A stretch of 64,000 bases of DNA, from contig JAHZGX010000009.1 in NCBI GenBank assembly GCA_019420585.1, positions 61,047 through 125,046 of the forward strand, written 5' to 3'. A program made the position numbers and the translations under genes. Below, piece after piece: positions 33,601 to 42,800 of this stretch (its first letter is position 1; the number at the start of each line of letters is the position of its first letter). Below the pieces are notes generated by a model. It ran no database searches. It was not told the DNA's origin and worked only from the letters and a program-made list of their open reading frames with translations. The stretch is from Prevotellaceae bacterium. Its GTDB lineage: Bacteria; Bacteroidota; Bacteroidia; Bacteroidales; Bacteroidaceae.

Positions 33601-36600
33601 TAACGGGTACCGCCGTTGATTACACAAGCCACACTGAGCTGTCCGTGCATCACGAAGCCTACAGTGTCACCACCCAACTCAGGAGTTGTGGACACACCAT
33701 CTTCATAAATGGCACGGTCTGAAGTAGAGCCGTGGATGTTGCTGTTCACCTGATCGATGGCATCGTCATAAGAGATGGGATCCTCAATGTCGGCCATGAA
33801 ATAGTTGGTGGTTCCGTTAGCATCCAGGGTAGCAATGTAGTTCAGGCCGTAAGTGGCATCGCTGGGACGTGCCGCACCGGTCACTTCCACCTTGTACCAA
33901 CCGGGCTTCAGGCCTTCCACGGTCTGCGTCATGTCAAGGTCTCCGGCCCAGCGCTCTGCACCGGCAATCTGCTTGTCCTCGATGGTGTAAGTGGTCACGC
34001 CTATATCCTTAGAACCTTCCCAGCCTTCCTTACCCTTGAGGAAGTTGGCATTGGCAAACAGTCCTGACACGTTGGTGCCGGCAATATAGCCATACTTGAT
34101 GGCCTCCTGCAGGGCAGCATTGACGCGGACAATCTCATTGGCCAGAGAGTCAGAGGGAGCCTGCATCTCCTCGGTGATGTACATATAACTACCCAAAGGA
34201 TAGACATCATTAGGATCTTCTGTGCCTTCAAAGTATGCCTCGAGCACCTCACGCTCCTCGCCCTCAAAGTCGAGATGCTCCTTCAGGTAAGCCTGTACCT
34301 TGGCCATCTCGTCCACATACGTCTTGTACTTCTTGGCACTGGCATCTGCCAGGGACTTCTTGGCAAGCACGCCCTCATAAGCCTTTGCCACTTCGGCAAT
34401 GGTTGACAGGTTACTGAGTTCGCCAGCCGCACCGGTATACGCATCCTTGACAGCCTGCTCGGCCATGGTTATGGCATCGTAGTTGCCGGCATCGTCCTGA
34501 ATGGTTGACACCACAGTCTGCAGTTCCTCGTCATTGGATACAGACATGTACTTTTCAGCCAGTTTGAACACTGTACCGTGGGTGGGAACAGGCATGGGAT
34601 GCTCGTCCACGTCACCCTCCAGGTTCTGGTACCACTTGGGATCCACGCTGGTATTGCCATTGGCACGGAATGCCAGTGCACCGCTCAGCACGTCCTCATC
34701 GGAAACCTTGGCCACCACAACAACGTTGTCCTGCTTCAGTTCTCCTCCATAACGGGCAAAGCAGTTGGTGATTTTGGCAGTGCCATAGCGTGCGAAGTAG
34801 CGGTCGGAAGTCTGCTGGTCGGCAGGCTTGGGGTTGCCGTTGTCGTCATTCACCACGTCTTGCGGGTTCTCCACCTCGCCAATGGCGTAGCAGTTGCTGA
34901 CGGTGGCATAACTGCCCAGCCAACCGGAGAACGAACCGTTCTCCTTCACGCCAAACACGTTACCGGCCATGAAACTGTTGTCAATGGTAATCTTACAAGA
35001 AGAACTCATCACACAACCCAGCACACCACCGGCATTGGCCTCGCTGACAGCGCGCACGTCACCTTCCATGCCGACGTTTTGTACCAGGATGTTACCCCCC
35101 CAGGGAGCGGTCATACCGATGATACCCACGTAACCCTTACCAGTGAGGCTGCAAGTCTTGTCAAGGATGACATCGCGGATGAAAATGGGATTCTTCTCAC
35201 GTGCCTTGCCATCATCGCCCGATGCCTTGGGCTCGCTGTTCATCACGGCAATCAGTCCGACACCCAACTGCTCGGGGAAATTAACCTTCAGATTGCTGAT
35301 GCGGTGGAACTGCCCGTCGAATGAACCGTAATAGGGCTTGAACTCCGTACCGACGGAAGCATAGTGGGCATTGTCCTCATCATCCATGGTCACATCGGCA
35401 GTCAGGCGTGCCTTGGCACCCAGATTCACGGTTGCTGCATAAACAGACCACCAGGCCAGTGCATGTCCGTCTTTCAGTTCATACCATCCGTCCTCGGTGG
35501 GAGTGATGTAATCCAACTGCAAAGCACCGCAGACAGCACAGAAACCATTCTTGTGGGTGTGGGGAGGAACGGGATTGGAAGAGGGCGTGTTGGCGTATGT
35601 CACCGTGCCGTTACCAGTTCCGTCGCAGTTGAAACTATTGGCATGAACATACACCTTGCCATGACCCAGGCTCACGGTGTAAGGAGCGTCATCGGTGCCG
35701 ATGGTCTGATAGAAACCTCCCTCATAGCCGGACTTCTTCCCGTTGAGCAGGAAAGCAAGTTCTCCGCTTGTCACCACAGATGCATCCACCTGAGTGGCAT
35801 TCGTGATATCCCCGTTTTCGGGAGTGTACTTATTTACATAATATACGTTGTCGGTCACCAGTCTGTTGGGATTACGGGCAATGGAATAAGTGTTGTCCGT
35901 GATGTCCACAATCTCGCCGGTGAAGGCACAGTTGGTAAGATAGGCGTTTTCTGTACACCAACCCACCAGGCCACCGCAGTTTGTAGTACCGTTGGTGCCT
36001 ATGAGCTTACCATTGTAGATACAGTTCGTGATTGTTGCCTTCGTACTGGTGCGTGACACCAGACCGCCGTTGGTGGCATCTCCGGCCTTGGAGGTGGTGA
36101 TGTCAATGTCACTGTACACGTTCAGAATCTGCGCCGTAGCGGCCTGGGTCGTAGAGGCAACAGAAGCATAGTAGTTCGATGCTCCGTCGATGCTTCCGTG
36201 CATCGACAGGTTCTTCACGGTTCCCTGCAGGCAGGGGAAGAGCGATGTCTCGCTCGGAGCCTGCGTGATGTTGAGGGTCAGGGCGTGTCCCTGTCCGTCA
36301 AAGATACCGGCATACCAGTTGTCGTTGTTGAATATGAGGGCGCTGTCAGCCTCCAGAGTCACGTCGGCCTCCATCTTCATGTCATAGAAGGTACCGCGTG
36401 CAATACGGTTCTGACCCTCTGCCAGCCAGAAATCCTTGGCGGAAGAGAGCAGGAACTTGTGCTCCTTGTCATCACGAGGCATGAGCGAATAGTCAAAGTA
36501 ACCACAGTTGACGCACACGCCGAACTTGTCAACGGAGTGCTTGGCGCAGGTAGCCGACCCGGCTGTGTTGGAGTAGGTCACCTCGGCACCCTCAGCCACA

Positions 36601-37574
36601 TGTCCGTGGCAGTCAGTGGGCTGGCTGGCGTATACCTGCTTGCCGCTGCCGAAGGGAGCGGGCAGAGGATATTCGTCCTTGCCGATTTCCTGTGTCCAGG
36701 TAATCTTGCTCTGGTCGTTGTTCAACTCGTAGCAAGCAGCACCTGTCTTGAGGTCATCCTTTGTGGTAATGGTCACATACTTCACGTTGTCCCACTTGGC
36801 AGTGGCGAAGTTGCCGTAACTGGCACCGCCGGGACGCTCTCCCTGGGCATACTTCTCCACATCCACGCCCTGCAGGTTGCCAGGGTTACGGCTGATGGTA
36901 CCACTGCCTGAAAGGTTCTTCATGTTGGTCTCATTGATCACCACGCAGTTCTGCACGGTGGTGTAATTGTTTGACCAACCGATGATGCCACCGCAGTTGA
37001 TGGTCTCGGTACCGTTCATGGTGAACTTCACGAAGCAGTCTGCAATGAAGGTGGCACGCTGTGCGTCGGCCACGATGCCTGCATGTGTGGCGTCACCGGC
37101 AAAACTTGAGTTGACCGTGCACTCCACGTAGCAGTTGTGGATGTAGGCACCCTCGGAGTAGTAAGCCAAACCGGTGGCCCACTTTTGGCTGGTGGTCACG
37201 GTGACGTTTGTCCTCAGGTTCCTCACCTCGGCGGTCTTCTGCAAGCGCCTGAAGAGGCCGTAACCTCCCTCTGTGGGATAGGCGTTCACCGTGATGGTGT
37301 GCCCCTGTCCGTCAAAGGTTCCCTGGTAGTAATCCGGAGCCTGCGTGCCTATCATCGTGCTGTTGGTGCCCAGATCGATGTCGGCGTTAAGCACTGCGTT
37401 GGCCGCAGGGTTACCGCCTTCATCTGCCGGAGTGTTCACGAGAGAGGCAAAGGCCAGATAGTCCTCCAAGGAGTTGATCTGGTAGACACCGTCCTTCTGG
37501 TCAAGTGCCCACGCAGAGGTGCCGGAGAGTGTCATCACACCCAACAGGCACAGACTAAGAAGTCTTTTTCTCAT
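30666..37574 (-). CDS. giant secreted beta-helix and beta-propeller surface protein
   Basis: The product is 2302 aa. A signal peptide (about 1-23) is followed by three modules of about 330 residues with GLUG-like beta-helix repeats (GTFDGQGHTITV, CGGIIGW, TNCGGLVGW). The first two modules end in short CxxCG zinc-ribbon-like links (residues about 354-358 and 679-683). Next come a helical stretch (about 1010-1180), a galactose-binding-like domain (about 1200-1335), a second helical stretch, a fourth GLUG module (about 1480-1700) and a propeller-like region (about 1880-2250; DGRLFVGRM, GGAAISPDGSTVAVSRNG). The end IYNLQGVQLQKAQKG...NGKKVMVK is the tail common to secreted Prevotella/Bacteroides proteins. 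It is probably an adhesin or glycan-binding surface protein; no catalytic motif was recognised. It is monocistronic. Confidence 0.8.
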   Translation of the reverse strand: MRKRLLSLCLLGVMTLSGTSAWALDQKDGVYQINSLEDYLAFASLVNTPADEGGNPAANAVLNADIDLGTNSTMIGTQAPDYYQGTFDGQGHTITVNAYPTEGGYGLFRRLQKTAEVRNLRTNVTVTTSQKWATGLAYYSEGAYIHNCYVECTVNSSFAGDATHAGIVADAQRATFIADCFVKFTMNGTETINCGGIIGWSNNYTTVQNCVVINETNMKNLSGSGTISRNPGNLQGVDVEKYAQGERPGGASYGNFATAKWDNVKYVTITTKDDLKTGAACYELNNDQSKITWTQEIGKDEYPLPAPFGSGKQVYASQPTDCHGHVAEGAEVTYSNTAGSATCAKHSVDKFGVCVNCGYFDYSLMPRDDKEHKFLLSSAKDFWLAEGQNRIARGTFYDMKMEADVTLEADSALIFNNDNWYAGIFDGQGHALTLNITQAPSETSLFPCLQGTVKNLSMHGSIDGASNYYASVASTTQAATAQILNVYSDIDITTSKAGDATNGGLVSRTSTKATITNCIYNGKLIGTNGTTNCGGLVGWCTENAYLTNCAFTGEIVDITDNTYSIARNPNRLVTDNVYYVNKYTPENGDITNATQVDASVVTSGELAFLLNGKKSGYEGGFYQTIGTDDAPYTVSLGHGKVYVHANSFNCDGTGNGTVTYANTPSSNPVPPHTHKNGFCAVCGALQLDYITPTEDGWYELKDGHALAWWSVYAATVNLGAKARLTADVTMDDEDNAHYASVGTEFKPYYGSFDGQFHRISNLKVNFPEQLGVGLIAVMNSEPKASGDDGKAREKNPIFIRDVILDKTCSLTGKGYVGIIGMTAPWGGNILVQNVGMEGDVRAVSEANAGGVLGCVMSSSCKITIDNSFMAGNVFGVKENGSFSGWLGSYATVSNCYAIGEVENPQDVVNDDNGNPKPADQQTSDRYFARYGTAKITNCFARYGGELKQDNVVVVAKVSDEDVLSGALAFRANGNTSVDPKWYQNLEGDVDEHPMPVPTHGTVFKLAEKYMSVSNDEELQTVVSTIQDDAGNYDAITMAEQAVKDAYTGAAGELSNLSTIAEVAKAYEGVLAKKSLADASAKKYKTYVDEMAKVQAYLKEHLDFEGEEREVLEAYFEGTEDPNDVYPLGSYMYITEEMQAPSDSLANEIVRVNAALQEAIKYGYIAGTNVSGLFANANFLKGKEGWEGSKDIGVTTYTIEDKQIAGAERWAGDLDMTQTVEGLKPGWYKVEVTGAARPSDATYGLNYIATLDANGTTNYFMADIEDPISYDDAIDQVNSNIHGSTSDRAIYEDGVSTTPELGGDTVGFVMHGQLSVACVINGGTRYKNYTMGYVGEDGKLTIRLRQDKSGYGNDWFGFGNVVVTYCGEAETGQTAAALDDVLNGQKDRANTILGKAYQDAVQGETEYRRNPNFPVELRKALSAAVNEAEEADNSEAKIAAMQKLSELFLQFRDAKQAYADLACTATAISEAAGKVGEEIDANESDAIMNVCGAVLDGYFSGSYSTEEAKSMDDLKTPETTPFIPETRGDTLLLASRKQYAYFVAHVLYSDNAAYAELTNDIPNIDEALMVGTFYGTLDGKFHSLNMNMERIGANNAAPIDALYGTVKNLVVKGNITTDSKYAAGVAAHAYANSRVEGVTSSVNINSSVVGDGTHGGLIAVVESGDVNIRNCVFDGTMTGEATNSCGGLVGWLSGKANIYYCLQIGDIQVGTSGGHTWARTGDDNNRVLGWCAYLNGYGDTAADKTTAEKLASGEVCYWLTRGETENPAWFQTLGVDTVPHVTPGATVYCYNGEYINEKPNIQLNSYASSVNMKSDADNVEVTYILNAPAQEGEIRFYNSAKEVVYTETLATSDLTTGSHSVTVSNSSLPAAGTKLTFDVKIKGYGSLDPARVGEVQKAWWPYGMAVMNDPESASFGNIYVTETNTDNAWKINDEVSTGYISDTKRSGLYMFNPLFKVVNAADGTPGWKGGMTDGEKVVAVDGYTNADYKVVRTTQDGRLFVGRMSGKTDSPIFEVNPDNMEEAWTPVFTGTIDKETGITYAGNEEQARLNVSFDLAGKGDDMKLLTLGIARSDGGFNYSDYKANIYNLGKAKQWDKAADITFEPLTGRYTIAPMPVSILSDQRGGAWYFQYRSTPSALQPAIKHINAQGEEDYSDITTNLNNGGAAISPDGSTVAVSRNGSISVYKTDYEVMPNGLINLMPIANFTHKESNISAMAFDYAGNLIVGATGSHTIARYVIPSQTDNVTITPASSRCAFEVGEIKTGIEQIAGESGDGRIYNLQGVQLQKAQKGVNIINGKKVMVK

Positions 37575-38043
37575 ACTTGATTTTTTAAGTTAATACTATA
37601 ACGTTTAATACTCACTTCTAACCTCACGCACCCACGCCCCGACAGCAGCGTCACCGCTACAACAGACCGCAAATGCGCCAAAGACAAGTCTTGTAAGTTC
37701 ACAAATTTACACCTTTTCGCTGTTTCCCACAAATCCCAAACGCTTTTTTATACCAACAAAGAGAATTTTGGGACAAATTCGCCTGCCACTCGCGCGCACG
37801 CACGCATATTATATATAATGAGAGAGGGACAACGAGCCATGCGGTGAAGCCACGGGAAAGGAAGGCGGGCACTCACCGACCCGATGTCCCCACCCATGCA
37901 AGGCACCTCGCCCAACCACTCCTCCCGACAAAGGCCCAGCGGAAATTTGGCAGGCAGAACTGCCCAGCGCCGGAAACAGACTGGCCGGCCGCAAAATCCG
38001 CAAACATTTTTCAAGAGCGAAACCTGCGGAAAAAGAAATAGGG
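37575..38043. other. long intergenic gap without a recognisable gene
   Basis: The gap upstream of the giant gene holds its promoter, an ACAAGTCTTGT palindrome at 37684-37694 and a TATTATATATAATGAGAG stretch near 37807. No coding or RNA gene was recognised. Confidence 0.45.
37702..37733 (-). promoter_or_regulatory. promoter of the giant secreted-protein gene
   Basis: On minus, TTTG (37733-37730), 20 bp, TAAATTTG (37709-37702). It matches the consensus fully and implies a leader of about 120 nt. ACAAGTCTTGT lies near the start point. Confidence 0.75.
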
Positions 38044-38118
38044 GCAGTTGGAAACAAAAAAACGTCTAACTGGGAAATTATTTTTTCCCAGTTAGAGAAA
38101 AATTTTTCTCTAACTGGG
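38044..38118. repeat. 22-bp-phased CTAACTGG array in alternating orientation, with terminators
   Basis: GCAGTTGG (38044), CTAACTGG (38066), CCAGTTAG (38088) and CTAACTGG (38110) start exactly 22 bp apart and alternate in direction. The last two form a perfect 32-bp palindrome (38087-38118) followed by AATTTTTATT on plus. The middle two form a 12-bp stem (38066-38077 with 38084-38095) followed on minus by ACGTTTTTTTG, a good terminator for psd-pssA. Confidence 0.85.
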
Positions 38119-38266
38119 AATTTTTATTGACACAAAATGCGCACCTGAAACCCTCGTGCGCCACGCCCTCGTATTGTCAAATATTTTCTAAAAAGAGGCC
38201 GAATGAGCAAGAGCCAAGAAAAGGGAGAAATGCGGCATCCCGAAGGCCACACAGGGGGATTGCCGC

Positions 38267-38977
38267 TCAGAACCTGTTCAACTTCACCAGCACCACGGAC
38301 AGCAGTATGTACCACGCTATGATGGCGGCAAAGGCGCTGTAGCCCAAGGGGAGGAACACCAGGCAGCCAACGAGGAAGACCACCTTCCAGCGGCAAGCCT
38401 CCCAGGTGAGCGCCTTGAACTTGAGCGCCATCATGGGCACCTCGCACACCAGCAAGTAGCAGAAGAGCAGCATGAGTGCAATGAGCCACAGGATATTGAA
38501 GCGCAGCGAGGTGAGGAACGTGTGCTGCCCCAGCACCAGGGAACTCCAAAAGAGCGCGTTGGCAGGAGTGGGCAAACCGATGAACTGCGTGCTCTGGCGC
38601 ACATCGAGGTTGAACTTCGCCAGCCTCAGCGCCGAGAAGGCAGCCATGAGGAAGGCCGTGTAAGGCAGAATGCCCTTCCAGGGCATGAGCACCTCGGGGC
38701 AATGCACCTCATGCATGACCCAGAAGAGGATGGCACTGGGTGCCACACCGAACGTGACAACGTCGGCCAGCGAGTCCAGTTCCTTGCCTATGGGAGAGGA
38801 CACTCCCAGGGCACGGGCGGTGAGCCCGTCGAAAAAGTCAAACACGGCTCCACAGACAATCATGATGACTGCCCAGTGAAGATGGCCGTAGAAGGCTGCC
38901 CCGGTGGCGGCACATCCGCACAGCAGGTTGCAGCACGTGACCGCATTGGGCAACTGGCGTGTAAATGCGTTGGACAT
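38267..38977 (-). CDS. pssA: CDP-diacylglycerol-serine O-phosphatidyltransferase
   Basis: The product is 236 aa, a polytopic membrane enzyme that joins CDP-diacylglycerol and serine to make phosphatidylserine. The CDP-alcohol phosphotransferase motif DGxxAR...G...D...D is present: FDGLTARALGVSSPIGKELD, then SLAD. NAVTCCNLLCG is the usual N-terminal start. It lies 16 bp after psd, so the two steps to phosphatidylethanolamine are co-transcribed. The end of the unit is the phased repeat terminator at 38066-38095. Confidence 0.95.
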   Translation of the reverse strand: MSNAFTRQLPNAVTCCNLLCGCAATGAAFYGHLHWAVIMIVCGAVFDFFDGLTARALGVSSPIGKELDSLADVVTFGVAPSAILFWVMHEVHCPEVLMPWKGILPYTAFLMAAFSALRLAKFNLDVRQSTQFIGLPTPANALFWSSLVLGQHTFLTSLRFNILWLIALMLLFCYLLVCEVPMMALKFKALTWEACRWKVVFLVGCLVFLPLGYSAFAAIIAWYILLSVVLVKLNRF

Positions 38978-38993
38978 CGTTACGTATGTGTTT

Positions 38994-39698
38994 TTAATCA
39001 GTATGCTTGGGATTCAGGTGTGCGATGACCGTCTCGTTGCCCACGGTCTTCTGCCTGAGCGAGACGCACACCTCACTATCGAGGGGCAGGTAGAGATCCA
39101 CGCGCGAGCCGAACTTGATGAAGCCCAGATGCTCGTCCACGTAGCAGTCCTCACCCTCACGGGCATAAGTGACAATGCGGCGCGCCATGGCTCCCGCCAC
39201 CTGCCGCACCATGATGTCGGTGCCGTCGGGGGTGGTGATGACCACCATGCTGCGCTCGTTCTCCTCACTTGCCTTGGGAAGCCATGCGCGGTGGAAATTG
39301 CCGTCCTGGTGCCTCACCATCTTCACGGTGCCGTCCACGGGAATCCAGTTGGCATGCACGTTGAAGAGGCTCATGAAGATGCTCACCATCATGCGCCGGT
39401 CATGGAAGTACTCGTTTTCCTCCACCTCTTCCACCACCACCACGTGCCCATCGGCAGGAGCCAGCACCACGTTCTCGGTGTCGCCCGTATAAATACGTAT
39501 GGGGCACTGGAAGAAGTTAACCAGCACGGCGTACACGATCACGCTGACCAAAAGGATGGTCCTGATGAGAAGGGGAGCCGGGCAGAACAGGTAAACAAGG
39601 CCGTTGAGAGCCAAGAGCAGGCAGAGTGACCACATGAGGGTGTGCGTACCCTCATGGTGCAACCTGATTTTCTTCAGTTTCTTCAGTCGTTCACCCAT
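38994..39698 (-). CDS. psd: phosphatidylserine decarboxylase proenzyme
   Basis: The product is 234 aa, the short (type II) form. Psd makes phosphatidylethanolamine and cuts itself to create a pyruvoyl group. The likely self-cleavage site is the Gly-Ser in FIKFGSRVDLYLP. Two hydrophobic N-terminal helices (LMWSLCLLLALNGLVYLF, IRTILLVSVIVYAVLVNFF) anchor it to the membrane. APADGHVVVVEEV and SIFMSLFNVHANWIPVDG are family motifs. It is the first gene of psd-pssA. Confidence 0.95.
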   Translation of the reverse strand: MGERLKKLKKIRLHHEGTHTLMWSLCLLLALNGLVYLFCPAPLLIRTILLVSVIVYAVLVNFFQCPIRIYTGDTENVVLAPADGHVVVVEEVEENEYFHDRRMMVSIFMSLFNVHANWIPVDGTVKMVRHQDGNFHRAWLPKASEENERSMVVITTPDGTDIMVRQVAGAMARRIVTYAREGEDCYVDEHLGFIKFGSRVDLYLPLDSEVCVSLRQKTVGNETVIAHLNPKHTD

Positions 39699-39723
39699 TC
39701 TTTACTGTTCATTTACTTGAAGG

Positions 39724-39754
39724 CAAAGATATACATTATTATCCACCCCGCCAA
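39724..39754 (-). promoter_or_regulatory. promoter of psd-pssA
   Basis: On minus, TTG (39754-39752), 20 bp, TATCTTTG (39731-39724). The -7 box lies 26 bp before the ATG. Confidence 0.7.
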
Positions 39755-39836
39755 GGTTTGCTGCCGTTTTTCACGCCCCGCGGGCCTTTAGCCAACAAAA
39801 AGAAAGGCAAGAGGGATACAATCGGGATTATTGTGC

Positions 39837-39844
39837 TATCTTTA
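39837..39844 (+). promoter_or_regulatory. possible -7 box of dnaE
   Basis: TATCTTTA overlaps the upstream in-frame ATG at 39844. With this box the transcript would start near 39851, leaving the ATG at 39871 as the start. No -33 element is evident. Confidence 0.4.
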
Positions 39845-39870
39845 TGCTGGAAAACAACAAAGCGACTGAC

Positions 39871-42800
39871 ATGGAAGATTTTGTGCATCTGCACGTACAC
39901 TCGCAGTACTCCCTGCTCGACGGCCAGGCGCCCATCAGCCGCATGGTGGACAAAGCCATCGGGAACGGAATGAGGGGCATGGCCCTGACCGACCACGGCA
40001 ACATGTTCGGCGTCAAGGACTTCTTCGACTACTGCGGCAAGGTGAACAAGGGCCGCAAGAAGGAGGGCCTGGAGCCTTTCAAGCCCATTTTCGGCTGTGA
40101 GGTATACGTGGCACGGCGTGACAAGGAGGAGAAATCGGACAAGAAAGTTGACCTGGGCGGCAACCACCTCATACTGCTGGCCAAGAACTTCCATGGCTAC
40201 CAGAACCTCATCCAACTGGTGTCCCGCGCCTGGGTGGACGGCTTCTACGGCCGTCCGCGTACCGACCACGCCGACATAGAACGCTTCCACGAGGACCTCA
40301 TCTGCTGCTCGGCCTGCATAGCGGGAGAGGTACCCAGCAAGATACTGAACAGAGACATCGAGGGAGCGCGCAAGAGCGTGGAATGGTTCAAGCGCGTGTT
40401 CGGCGACGACTATTACCTGGAACTCCAGAGGCATGAGGTGAAAGACCCGCGCCTGAGAGCCAACCGCGAGACCTTCCCCCTGCAGCAGGAGGCCAACAAG
40501 GTGCTCATTGAACTGGCACGCGAATACGGCATCAAACTGGTGTGCACCAACGACAGCCACTTCGTGGACCAAGATGATGCCGAAGCCCATGACCACCTGC
40601 TCTGCCTGGCCACGGGCAAGGACCTGGACGACCCCACGCGCATGCTCTACTCCAAGCAGGAGTGGTTCAAGACGCGCGAGGAGATGAACGAGGTGTTCCA
40701 GGACATTCCCGAGGCACTGGCCAACACCTGCGAGGTGCTGGACAAGGTGGAGACCTACAACATAGAAAGCGACCCCATCATGCCCTTCTTCCCCATACCC
40801 GAGGACTTCGGCACGGAAGAGGAATGGAGGGAGAAGTTCACCGAAGAGGATCTCTACAAGGAATTCACCAGCGATGAGAACGGCGAAAATCCCCTGCCGC
40901 CCGAGGAAGGAGAGAAGAAAATCAGCAAACTGGGCGGATACGACAAGATTTACCGCATCAAGTTTGAAGCCGACTACCTGCACAAACTGGCCTACGAGGG
41001 CGCAGCACGCCTCTACGGAGACCCGCTGGACAAGGAAGTGGACGACCGCATACGCTTTGAGCTGCACATCATGAAGACGATGGGATTCCCGGGATACTTC
41101 CTCATCGTGCAGGACTTCATCAACTCCGCGCGCAAGGAACTGGGCGTGTGGGTGGGCCCGGGGCGTGGCTCGGCAGCCGGATCGGTGGTGGCCTACTGCC
41201 TGGGCATCACGAAACTGGATCCCATGAAGTATGACCTGCTGTTTGAGAGATTCCTCAACCCCGACCGCATATCGCTGCCCGATATCGACACCGACTTCGA
41301 CGACGACGGCCGAGGCAGGGTGCTGCAGTGGGTAATGGACAAATACGGGCATGAGAACTGTGCCCACATAATCACCTACGCCACCATGGCCACCAAGAAC
41401 AGCATCAAGGACGTGGCGCGCGTGGAGAAACTGCCCCTGGAACGGAGCAACGCGCTCTGCAAGGCCATACCCGACCGCCTGCCCGACGGGCTGAAGATGA
41501 ACCTCAAGAACGCCATCCTGTGTACGCCCGAACTGCAGGCCGCCGAGGCGAGCCAGGATTCCCGGGAGTCGAATACCATAAAGTACGCACGCAAACTGGA
41601 GGGAACCATCCGCGGCACCGGCATACACGCCTGTGGATTCATCATCTGCCGCGACCCCATCAGCACACATGTGCCCGTCTCCACCGCCGATGACCCGGAC
41701 TTCCCGGGCGTGAAGACCGCCGTGACCCAGTATGACGGGCACGTGATCGAGAGCACGGGACTCATCAAGATGGACTTCCTGGGACTGAAGACCCTGTCGG
41801 AGATGAAGGAGGCATGCCGGGTGATCAAGGAAGCCCACGGAGTGGACATCGACCTGGACCGCCTGCCCATCGACGACGAGAAGACCTACGAACTGTATCA
41901 GAAGGGGCGCACCATAGGCACCTTCCAGTTTGAGTCGGCCGGCATGCAGAAGTACCTCAAGGAACTCCACCCCACCGTGTTTGAGGACCTGATAGCCATG
42001 AACGCGCTCTACCGCCCGGGCCCCATGGACTACATCCCCTCCTTCATAGCCCGCAAGAACGGCCGCGAGGAAATCAAGTACGACATCCCCATCATGGAGA
42101 AGTACCTCAAGGACACTTACGGCATCACCGTCTATCAGGAGCAGGTCATGCTGCTGAGCCGCCTGCTGGCCAACTTCACGCGCGGCGAGAGCGATGCGCT
42201 GCGCAAGGCCATGGGAAAGAAGAAGAAGGACATTGTGGACGCCATGAAGCCCAAGTTCATCGAAGGAGGACAGCGGAACGGCCACGACCCCAAGGTGCTG
42301 GAAAAGATATGGAGCGACTGGGAGAAGTTCGCCTCCTATGCCTTCAACAAGAGCCACGCTGCCTGCTACTCCTGGGTGGCCTATCAGACGGCCTACCTGA
42401 AGGCGCACTATCCCTCGGAATTCATGGCGGCACTGCTCACGCGGCGCAAGGACGACATCAAGGAGACGGCCAAACTGCTTGACGAGTGCCACCAGATGGG
42501 CATCGAGGTGCTGGGACCCGACGTAAACGAGTCGCACCCCGACTTCGGCGTGAACGCCAAGGGACAGATACGCTACGGGCTCATGGCCATCAAGGGACTG
42601 GGCGAAGCCGCAGCCGAGGCCATCGTGAAGGAACGCGAGGAGAACGGTGCCTACCAGGACGTGTTCGACTTCGTGCAGCGCGTCTCCCTGCCGGCGGTCA
42701 AGAAAAGCGGCCTCGAGTGCCTGGCACTGAGCGGTGCCTTTGACACACTGGGCAGCATACGCCGCGAGCAGTTCTTCGCCCCCACGGCCAAGGACGGCCT

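Noticed and set aside
39739..42537. Open frame of 932 codons on minus, opposite dnaE
   Set aside because: It is antisense to an unmistakable dnaE; the GC-rich third positions of dnaE leave the opposite frame free of stops. The translation has no recognisable domain.
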